DNA from: Onthophagus taurus
Taxonomy: Eukaryota; Arthropoda; Insecta; Coleoptera; Scarabaeidae
Length of the DNA stretch: 64,000 bases
Assembly (NCBI RefSeq): GCF_036711975.1
Contig: NW_027248945.1
Location: forward strand, 1-64,000
Reading direction: 5' to 3'
The position numbers and the translations under genes were made by a program. Under the pieces are notes generated by a model, which saw nothing but the letters and a program-made list of their open reading frames with translations, was not told the origin of the DNA and ran no database searches. This document shows, piece by piece, positions 56,011 to 64,000 of this stretch (positions within the stretch are counted from its first letter, which is position 1; each line of letters begins with the position of its first letter).

Positions 56011-57567
56011 TCAATTTTTTTGCTGAGATAAATGAAAATTGCGTAAATGTTTGTTGGAAAATTGTTTATTGAGTAAGTGCGTTAATTGTATATCCTGGTC
56101 TTGGGCAATTTTAATAGATTTTAAATCTGGATAATCGCAATTAAGGGATTCAACATTGATGCGTGACAAAGTATCTGCCACAACATTCGAATCTCCTTTA
56201 ATATATTTAAGTTCAGATGTGAACTGGGTGATATAACTCAGATAACGAATTTGTCGAGGAGTTTTTTCGGTTTTTGAAAATATTGAATTAATTAAAGGTT
56301 TGTGATCAGTGAAAACAACGAATTGATTTCCATGTAGAAAATGTTTAAAGAAATTTATCGCGGAATAAATCGCTAAAAGTTGTCTGTCAAAAGTAGAATA
56401 ATTAATCTGGCTTGGAGTTAATTTTTTAGAAAAGAAAGCTAAAGGTCGTGTTTCGTTGTCTGAAGTATGAGCAAGAACTGCTCCCATGGCACTATTTGAG
56501 GCATCCGTTGTTAAAGAAAGCATAGCTTGGGGTGATGGATGAGCAAGGATGGCAGATTTAGCTAGTTCATTTTTAGATGTTGTAAAAGAAATGTCGTGTT
56601 CAGTCGACCAAGTTGATATTAATTTCTGTTTCTTGGAATATAGGGTATTCGATAAATTATATAGAGGACCCTAAATGTTGGAAATGTTAGGAATGAACCT
56701 ATGATAGAAATTTATCATTCCTAAAAACCATTGCAATTGTTTCAATGTTGTTGGAGTTGGAAATTCCGAAATTGCGGTAATCCTGGACTGAGAAGGTCGG
56801 ATTCCTTCGGCAGAAATTTGATGACTTAGAAAATTTAGAGAAGTTACACCAAATACACATTTCGAAGGTTGATTGTTCTAAATGTTTGTAACGCTCTTCC
56901 TCGCTTTTACTGGCAACGAGGATGTCGTCTAGGTAAACAAAGAGGAAATGCAGCCCAGAAAGCACTTCGTTAATAAATCGAAACCGAAAGGTGTTGTTAT
57001 TGCGGTTTTGGGGATGTCTTCTTCTTCTATAGGTATCTGATGATAAGCCCTCACCAAGTCTATTTTTGAAAAATTTTTACATCCATGTAAATGGAGGTTA
57101 AAATCTTGAATATGTGGTAAGGGGTACCGGTCAGGGACTGTGACATTATTCAAGTGTCGGTAATCGCCACATGGTCGCCAATCGTCAGAGTCTTTTTTCG
57201 GAACCATGTGTAAAGCGGATGCCGTAGAGGAAGAAGAGGGCCTGCAAATTCTAATAGAAACCATGTACTCGAATTCTTTTTTGGCAATATTGTATTTTTG
57301 TGAATCTAATCTCCTGGGACGACAAAAAGGAAGGTGTAAATTTGTTAAAATCTTGTGAGTGGTTGTGTGTTGAACAGGTGTTGAAAAATCTGGTGTAGAT
57401 GTCAAGTTTGGGTATTTGTTGAGAAGTTTTGTATATGCAGTTTCAATAGAAAAGTTTTTTGGGGTTGGTGTATTAGTATTGACAATAGAACCGATTGAAA
57501 ATAATTTTGTTGTTGAATCAACTAATCGCTTGTTTTTAATATTGTAGTAATCCATATCCATATCCAT
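56011..57567 (-). pseudogene. CsRn1-like reverse transcriptase and RNase H
   Basis: RT begins about 57330 ([20 protein letters not shown]), then [35 protein letters not shown] and [13 protein letters not shown] after a frameshift near 56950. Another frame break runs through 56560-56700. RNase H (56523-56011) has TTDASNSAMGAVL, FDRQLLAIYSAI, TDHKPLI and NVVADTLSR. All RT catalytic motifs are visible but in three frames. Confidence 0.85.
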
Positions 57568-58475
57568 TCCAAAATCTTATTTTCAAAATTTACCGATAAT
57601 GATAAAGACTTATTTAAAACCATATTGTTCCTGAAATTGAAGAAATTTAAACAACAAATCGATACAATATCATCGATAACCATCATTTTTGGAAAAACAA
57701 AAAGGAAAACATATTTAAAATATTTTGATTGACATTGTTTGTCATTCCGAAATTCTACATAAATTATCTTTTGACGTATCTTGTAAAAATAAATTTGAAT
57801 TATTTTTGGAATAATCTAAGATTGCCAGAACTTAGTCGCTATGCATTTTCATAAAAAAATTGAAGAACCGACGCTTAAAAAAATAACAAACAATCAGAGT
57901 TGAAACGTTGAAAACAAAGCATCGTTTTGTTGTGAACGCATTCGACAATGAAAAGAGACTAAAAACAAGAACATAACCCGAGTGAAGGAGAAGAAGAAAT
58001 ATCTTAATGTGAGTTTAAATATAAAAAAAAAACTAGAACTTAAAAAAAAAGACTAATTTAATCAAGTGTATTAAAAATTCGTGAACCTTTAAAACATTAA
58101 CTGAGACAATAATCAGGATACAAAAAGGAAGAATAAAATTAATACGACCGATTTGGAATTGAACACCTAGCGCCAACGTGTGAAATCACCAAGGATTTAA
58201 GTTGAGATATAAAAGGCGTCCATAGTAACCATTGTTTGAAGGAGAAACAAATTCTAATTAAGATAAGTCTTTAATTCATTTTTTTTTGGTTCATTAACAA
58301 ATTAAATTTTTTGAGAATCTAATTTTGATTTAGAATATTCAGTCCGAGTTAACAACATCACATGATATAAAATTTAAGCCCGTATTAATAATTAAACAAT
58401 TTATTAAGTTATTATTTTTTTTTAAATTAAGTTGGTCTTTTGAACTGAATCCACAATTGAACCCTGAGAAGAACT

Positions 58476-59799
58476 TTAATTCATCGATATATATATTTCT
58501 TCCATAATCAGTACCAATACAATATCAACTAAAAGATTGAATTTATGAAGGAAATCAGCGCCAATGATTGGGTTTTTAACATTGGCGATGGTAAAAATGA
58601 AAGGAAAATTCCTTCTTAGATTTAATGAAACTGTTAGTTGTTTTTTGCCGTAGGTTTTAATTATTGTACCATTGGCAGCGGAAAGCAAAGAGATGGTATC
58701 TTGTTTTCGATTTGAATAAAATTTAAAAGGTAATACAGAAACATCGGCTCCAGTGTCAATTAAAAAATTTAGATTATTTTGGTTGTCGAAAATGAAAAGA
58801 CGCGAACTTGTAGGATTGATCGAAAATTGGGATTCCCATTTTGGCGAAATTTTGAATTTGGAAAAAGATGGTTTTCTATTGAAACTGGGTATTAGTTTTT
58901 TTTGGTGGGACAAATTATTTGTTTTATTGTTGAACGATGTGAAAAATTTACACCAAGATCCTTGGCATTTCTCCGCCCTATCAGCGAATTTATGGTGATA
59001 CCAACATATATTAGAAGGCGCAGAGGAATTTGACCTACCACACGAATATTGGGATGAGGAGCGCGATCTACTTCTGGAGTGATGGCAACTACGACAGCAT
59101 TGGGGGGGTATATTATTGTCATCACGTTTGAAATTTACTAAAGACATTTTATCCTCTAGAGACGAAAGTCGTTGGGATAAGGCTTGAATAGTGACTAAAA
59201 GGTTTTGAAGAGATGCTGTTATATCTTGGAAGAGATGCTTGGGAACGAGTCGCGAGAGAGGAATTAGACGAAATTTTATGAATTTCGGGAATGTAACTTG
59301 GATTGGGTGAAAGTTGCAGAGCTTTCCATATTTTGTCCGCAATTGACAAAAGGTCAGCAACATCATTTTTGCCAGAAGATAACAAAGCAACTGATATCAC
59401 CTTCGGAATTCTTTTTTGCCAAAGCCTCAATAGCAATTTTCTGCTGACTACCTGTGAACCGCCGGCAGTAGCCAACATTGATCTATAAAATTCTGACAGC
59501 TTTTGATCACCCATTTGAGAATTTGACAGTAAGTCATCGAGACGTCTTTCTTCACTCAAAGAAAGTCTGTCAATCAAAATTTTTTTGAATGACAAATACA
59601 AATTATCTACCGGGGGATTTTGAATAACGCCTAAAATTAATGTGATGACATCGTTTGGTAGATGAGTTAGAACTAAATGATATTTTGTTTTATCGTTTTG
59701 CAGCCGTGACAAAACGAATTGTGATTCAATAATCGTAAACCACAGTGCTGGATTTGAAGTCCAAAAAGGCGATAAAGTAAATTTCGTAGTAATGTTCAT
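58476..59799 (-). pseudogene. CsRn1-like Gag and aspartic protease
   Basis: Gag (59799-59149) has FWTSNPALWFTIIESQF, a signature of this clade. The second frame (59390-58476) carries the unusual finger CWYHHKFADRAEKCQG and then the protease FLIDTGADVSVLPF and IIGADFL. The two frames overlap near 59200, so a frameshift (or programmed slip) separates them. Confidence 0.8.
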
Positions 59800-60204
59800 T
59801 CAAAATTGTCGCCGATAGTAGCATCCACCATTGTAAAAAATTATATTAATAATGAAAATAAAACTGTTGGATGTCAAATATGACAATTGATAAAGAATAT
59901 AGAATGTAATTCGCTGCTTTTTTGTTTAAATTTTCTTAGTTAAGAAAGAATAACTAAAGCCTTACACAAACCGTCCTTCACAAATCCAAAGGAAAAATAT
60001 AACGGGTCGATAGTAGGGGCTGCAAAGCAGTTTTCAAACGCAGTAGTAGCAGCGAAGGGATTGGGATAACTTGATTGGGGCAACTGGGAGGGGTCTGGGA
60101 CAACTGGGCTGTTGCTATGCTGTTGTCTGGAGCGATGTGGTTGTTAACGGTCGGGTTATAGGGTTGGACTCAGGTTGGTTTTTGCTGCAGGTTCAAAAAA
60201 CTTC

Positions 60205-60227
60205 GTTCAGGGTCACCAATAAAGAGT
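60205..60227 (-). other. primer-binding site of CsRn1-like element (tRNA-Trp-like)
   Basis: Minus strand TTGGTGACCCTGAACG, immediately after the LTR end. The usual tRNA-Trp-complementary sequence is TGGTGACCCCGACG, so this copy has two changes. Confidence 0.55.
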
Positions 60228-60735
60228 TGTAGTAATTTTAATAAATATTACAACGAATTTACAAAGATTTTAATAATAATAAATTATAATTTCTATATGA
60301 AGGTAGGCTGTGTACGCTACAAAAACAATTAAATAAATAAAAAATCATGCGTTAAAAATAAAATGAGATATTGCAGTAAAATAAGTTAAGTGTAAAAAAA
60401 TTTTATCTAGTTTTCATCGCTTTGTAGATCGTAGCGGATATGTGCTGCGGAGCGACCGGTATTCATAAAAGTTCCTAGCGAACAAGTTGCTCGTGCCGAA
60501 ATTGTATTAATTTAAACCTTGTTATAGACGGAAAATTACCTTTTACTAGGCACATCAGCATTAGAAAGCTTTTAGCGTATTGAAGGGTATATTTCCTTCT
60601 AGAACTTTACTCACGCAGGGTAAAACCGTATCGAAATAATGGAGCCGCAATATTCTATAATACTGGTGCCCATTATGTATATACATAATATAGAGGTGTA
60701 TATTTATAGAAGGCAAAGTTAAACTACTTATGAAT

Positions 60736-61416
60736 TTTTTTTCTTTTCATGACAATTCACACAAATACTCAGTACATTGATAACAATGCTTTTATAATGT
60801 TTCATAACATACAAATTTAAAGCTTAAAATTCAATTCACATTTCACTTTTCATATAATTAATTTTTCAATTTTTTAATACAATTTCCTACTTGCAAGTTT
60901 CAAAATTTCAAACCTAACCATATCTCTTTCTACAATATACTACTATGGCTGATACAAGAATTTTTCTTGTTTCGCATAACTTGCTTGTTGAGTTTTCATT
61001 TCATTTTTAACAACGACGTAGTTCAACCATTTTTAATTTGTAACGTGTTCGTCTTTATAAATTAAAGATTAAATGATATTTGTAATATATTTCAGAATTA
61101 TAAAATGTTTTTCAACATAATCTGTCAATCTTATAAATATTTTTTGAAGAGCTGGATGTAACTTTTAACGTGTAAGTAATTAATATTAAAATTCATTCAT
61201 TATTGTTAACTTTTGAATAGTTTAAGTTTGGATTAATACAATATTGTAAAACAAATATTTTTCACTGTAGAGTCCCTGAAGATGCCTGTAAGGCGAAACT
61301 AGTCGGACGAATTATAAATAAAATTTATTCAACCAGTTAAAGTACATTGAAACTTTTGCTTTCTCTTGACCATTCATTTCTCCACTGGTAACATGAATTA
61401 TATCAATTTTAACTCA
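60736..61416 (+). mobile_element. 681-bp hammerhead-bearing element with 11-bp TSD
   Basis: Flanked by TACTTATGAAT at 60725-60735 and 61417-61427. Copy A of the host repeat carries the site once (near 30531), so the insertion is defined by an empty site. AT-rich with no ORF. A complete hammerhead lies at 61272-61308, about 110 bases from the right end, followed by AATAAA. Same design as 34474-35247. Confidence 0.8.
61272..61308 (+). ncRNA. hammerhead ribozyme, complete core
   Basis: Stem I GTCC (61272-61275) pairs with GGAC (61305-61308). Core CTGAAGA 61276-61282, extra T, stem II GCC/GGC with loop TGTAA, GAAA 61295-61298, stem III AC/GT around TA, cleavage triplet GTC ending at C61304. Every conserved position of the hammerhead core is present. 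Very short stems, as in hammerheads of Penelope-like elements. Confidence 0.75.
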
Positions 61417-61492
61417 TACTTATGAATACTATAACACAAGAATTTTTATTGTATTAAAAAAAAACATAATTACTCGCATTCTATTTAAACTT

Positions 61493-61680
61493 AAGCAGGA
61501 GATGTTTTCCTTTAATCCCGTTAACACCTCGAACAATAAATTTATTTCCAGGATATGATTAAGGACTATTGAAACGACAATTATTTTTTCATACAATATG
61601 AAACATATGTACATATGAAAAAATAATTGTCGGTTCAATAGTCCTCAATCCTATCCTTGTAAAAAAATTATTGTTCGAGA
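61493..61680. mobile_element. 188-bp palindromic insertion with 12-bp TSD ATTCTATTTAAA
   Basis: ATTCTATTTAAA at 61481-61492 and 61681-61692; copy A has it once (near 30075). Inside, arms of about 67 bp (61530-61595 and 61612-61680; CTCGAACAATAA at the outer edge) form a long hairpin with a small loop. No ORF. Confidence 0.75.
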
Positions 61681-62207
61681 TTCTATTTAAAATACATCAT
61701 TAACTTTTAAAAAATGTTTAGTACTTGAAATTGAAATGTTATTCATCATATTTCTATCAAGTTGAAGTGGTGATTATCTGAAACTTCATTTTATTTGATA
61801 CCACTGAAAGTAGTTGAGGAAAAGTGTAAACATTTTTATCAAAACTTATCGATGTAGTGATGTTACGCTTATTTATTGTAATTTTCGCCCTTGCCACACT
61901 GGCACAATGCCAATTCAATACGAACAGGTGGGATAATCGGGATACGATTGCGAATGGATGTTTTTAGACGTTGCAGATGAATACGAGCGGTTTTTGCAAC
62001 ATAAAGGTTCCGGGGGTGTACAGGTAGAAATAAAGAAACGTCGATGTACAATAAATAAAAGTTATTTATTGTCTATTTAATTTTTTAGTTGTCTCCCGTA
62101 AGCGATAATAGACCATGGTGGGAACGTAGTTAACCCATCAGTTACAATTTTGGTACAAGATCTGGTGGAGAATCTGAATTTGCAGATATGACAAAAAGAT
62201 GTAACGC

Positions 62208-62735
62208 AGTTGCAATTTCTAATAGTAAATTTAGTTTAGAAACTTATCACTCTTAGAGAATATTGATAAAATCCATCGTTTTCGTATTAAATGCAAAAAT
62301 GTTAGACTCCAAATCCAATAACACTAAAAAAAATAAATAAAGAATCTGAATTGGCAATGACAAGTGAAAATCGAACTGAGCTGTCATTACTATTATGTTT
62401 GCAACATGTCCAAGCGTAGATTTAGCTAAATCACATTTTTAATTTGTTTTAGTTGGTTTAATAAAAGAATCCAAAAACAATAAATTAAAAATCAACAAAA
62501 AATAAACAAAAAACAACAACACAAACAGGAATAATAAAAAAAATACATAAAATAACAAGACAAGTAATAAAAAATTCTAAAGAAAATGTTCAAAAACTTA
62601 CATTTCTTTTTTTTAGTGCTATTATTGAAATCGGAACCCAACATTTTTGCATTTAACACGAAAACGGTGATTTTTATCAATATTATCTAAGGGTAATAAA
62701 AGTTTCTAAACTAAATTTACTATTAGAAACTGCAA
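62208..62735. mobile_element. foldback element with about 125-bp inverted arms
   Basis: Left arm 62208-62335 and right arm 62612-62735 are inverted copies with small indels (TTTCTAATAGTAAATTTAG, AAATGCAAAAATGTT). The 276-base middle is A/T-rich without a gene. No clean target duplication. Confidence 0.7.
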
Positions 62736-62779
62736 AAATAAATGTAGGGTTATGATAGAATAAAAAAGTTCTGAGCAAA

Positions 62780-63085
62780 CAAACTTTAGGAACAGCCTGT
62801 ATAGCATTGTTCCCGAGGACCGAACCAACTAATAAATTGCCTAACGATTTTACAACACATTGATTTATACTGTACCAAATTTCAGCGCTTTACTGTAAAT
62901 AGTGTTTAAGACATTTGGAAAAATGTGTTAAACTTTCCTCACTTTGATGGCCTGTATCTTTGAAATTTGAAGACTCTTACTTATTTTTTTTTTACATGAA
63001 TCGTCATCATTTTCACTCGAGTATATGTGACTAAATTAAATTTGTTCCCCGAGTCACCGAAACACCCTGTATATACAATAATATG
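62780..63085 (-). repeat. MITE-like sequence with TACAGGGTGTTTCGGTG end
   Basis: On the minus strand the segment starts TACAGGGTGTTTCGGTGACT at about 63075 and runs to a degenerate TACAGGCTG at about 62795 in inverse orientation. TACAGGGTG termini are widespread on insect mariner-type MITEs. The arms beyond the first ten bases do not match well. Confidence 0.4.
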
Positions 63086-63370
63086 AATATACAGTATGTC
63101 CCCGGATCGAGTTACAAAGAGGAAAAAAATTTTTGTTACTGATTTTTCAAACTTATCTCAGCATAAATAATGCGTCGGATATGTTCAAACTACTAAATCG
63201 CATGAATTTTATACTCTAACTATAAAAGCTAACTAATTATTCCAATTTTTATGTAAAAATTGGACTTTTTTCTAAATTGAAAATTGAAATTGAAGTTCAA
63301 TTTATGATATGTAACGATAGAAACCATAAAACTTACAACTTATGTTGGTGAGATTAAGTCTTTTCATGCG

Positions 63371-64000
63371 ATGTTAACCGTGAAAGAGAGAATTTATTTA
63401 GTACTGTGATATGGTACTAGTGAATCATGTTTTCGTGTAGTTATACAAAAATTCCAGCAAAAATATCCGGACACAAGAATATTTCATGCGGGGCTCGCAA
63501 ACTGATGAAAAAAAATTTGGAAACGGGTTCTGTATTATCCATAAAGAGGCAGACAAAGAAACTAAATGAAGAAGACGCTGCTTTTCAGATAGCTTTTCAA
63601 GAAATGATATTGTTTCTTCCCAACATTGTTGTTATTGGAGCGATGTAAATCCAATTACCCTTAAATTTTATACGGTCAATGTATTTTCAGCAAGACAGTT
63701 GCCCAGCTTACCATTCACGCATTGTGTCAAATGGTTATATTTACAATTTCGTCAAAAATGGATTGAACGAAATGGTCCTATTTGATGGCCAGCACGCAGT
63801 TCTGATTTTACAATTATGAATTTTTATTTTTGGGGATGATTGAAACAAATTGTTTACAGTGAACCATTATAAGATGATGCAGAACTATTAAAGCTAAGAA
63901 TAATTAAAGCGATAGAATCTCTACCACAGGCGGAAATTCGTACTTCTTATAAAAAATTTAGAACTCGTCTTCAAATGTGTGCCGAATTGGGAGGGAATTT
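63371..64000 (+). pseudogene. mariner/Tc1-group (DDE_3) transposase relic, runs off window
   Basis: Starts MLTVKERIYLVL at 63371, then YGTSESCFRVVIQKFQQKYP, an HTH as in IS630-Tc1-mariner elements. After a deletion: FQQDSCPAYHSRIVSNGY with the second catalytic Asp (about 63690), then WPARSSDFTIMNFYFWG with the third (about 63790-63840), and IKAIESLPQAEIRTSYKKF at the end. Several stops and frameshifts. The region around the first Asp is missing. The 3' terminus is outside the window. Confidence 0.7.

Larger units (their letters stand above)
55024..60321 (-). mobile_element. CsRn1/Kabuki-like Gypsy LTR retrotransposon
   Basis: 5298-bp element flanked by AAAAC (55019-55023 and 60322-60326). 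The LTRs share both ends (plus-strand TAAAGAGTTGTAGTAATTTT at one end, CTACA at the other) but differ in length, about 199 bp on the left and 102 bp on the right. Genes on the minus strand. After the 5' LTR comes TTGGTGACCCTGA, close to the tRNA-Trp primer site used by CsRn1-type elements. The CHHC-type Gag finger agrees. Confidence 0.85.
54750..61927 (-). repeat. unknown dispersed repeat, copy B, inverted relative to copy A
   Basis: Copy B consists of 54750-55023, 60327-60735 and 61428-61927, matching copy A (29805-31560) in reverse orientation. It is interrupted by the CsRn1-like element (55024-60321), the 681-bp hammerhead element (60736-61416) and the palindromic insertion (61493-61680). 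Each insertion has a target duplication and each site is uninterrupted in copy A. Confidence 0.65.

Noticed and set aside
1-64000. CRISPR arrays, bacterial operons, rRNA
   Set aside because: No regularly spaced repeats with unique spacers and no prokaryotic gene organisation; the content is eukaryotic mobile DNA.

Overview
This 64 kb window looks like a transposon graveyard from an animal nuclear genome, most likely an insect. I found no convincing host gene, rRNA, tRNA or CRISPR array. The base composition is AT-rich. The element mix is typical of arthropods: BEL/Pao, CsRn1-like and Mdg3-like LTR elements, an errantivirus-like element with env, Penelope-like elements (PLEs) with GIY-YIG, a P-element/THAP9 relic, hAT, pogo and mariner relics, and PHD-type LINEs. 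A more exact taxon (a beetle, for example) would be a guess. Assignments rest on reading protein motifs, terminal repeats and target-site duplications (TSDs) by eye.

Layout. 1-1.86 kb: 5' part of a LINE on the minus strand, cut by the window edge. 2.2-3.4 kb: RTE-type LINE fragment. 4.0-15.2 kb: one minus-strand LINE copy broken by three later insertions: 4707-8574 (TG..CA ends, TSD GAAG, carrying a RAG1/Transib-like transposase relic), 10607-11269, and 11948-14376 (121-bp terminal inverted repeats, 10-bp TSD, with a four-exon THAP-domain gene inside). 14.6-17.2 kb: inverted and tandem LINE 5'UTR repeats. 17.4-19.1 kb: pogo-like relic, hammerhead ribozyme and palindrome. 21.2-28.5 kb: a young BEL/Pao element (LTRs differ at one site, TSD TATAG) inserted in the 3'UTR of another LINE. 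29.8-31.5 kb: an unknown dispersed repeat with a 396-bp MITE. 32.1-41.8 kb: a PLE interrupted by an errantivirus-like element, whose env is interrupted by a 774-bp hammerhead-bearing element. 43.0-44.9 kb: hAT relic. 44.9-49.3 kb: Mdg3-like element. 51.6-54 kb: hammerhead, second PLE copy, P-element relic. 54.7-61.9 kb: a second, inverted copy of the 29.8-31.5 kb repeat, split by a CsRn1-like element (TSD AAAAC), a 681-bp hammerhead-bearing element (11-bp TSD) and a palindromic insertion. 62.2-64 kb: foldback element, MITE-like sequence and mariner-like relic running off the end.

The most interesting parts are several hammerhead ribozyme motifs with paired stems, two of them in short elements with clear TSDs; the spliced THAP mini-gene in a TIR element, whose four exons join in frame; the RAG1-like relic; and a nesting order that gives relative ages.
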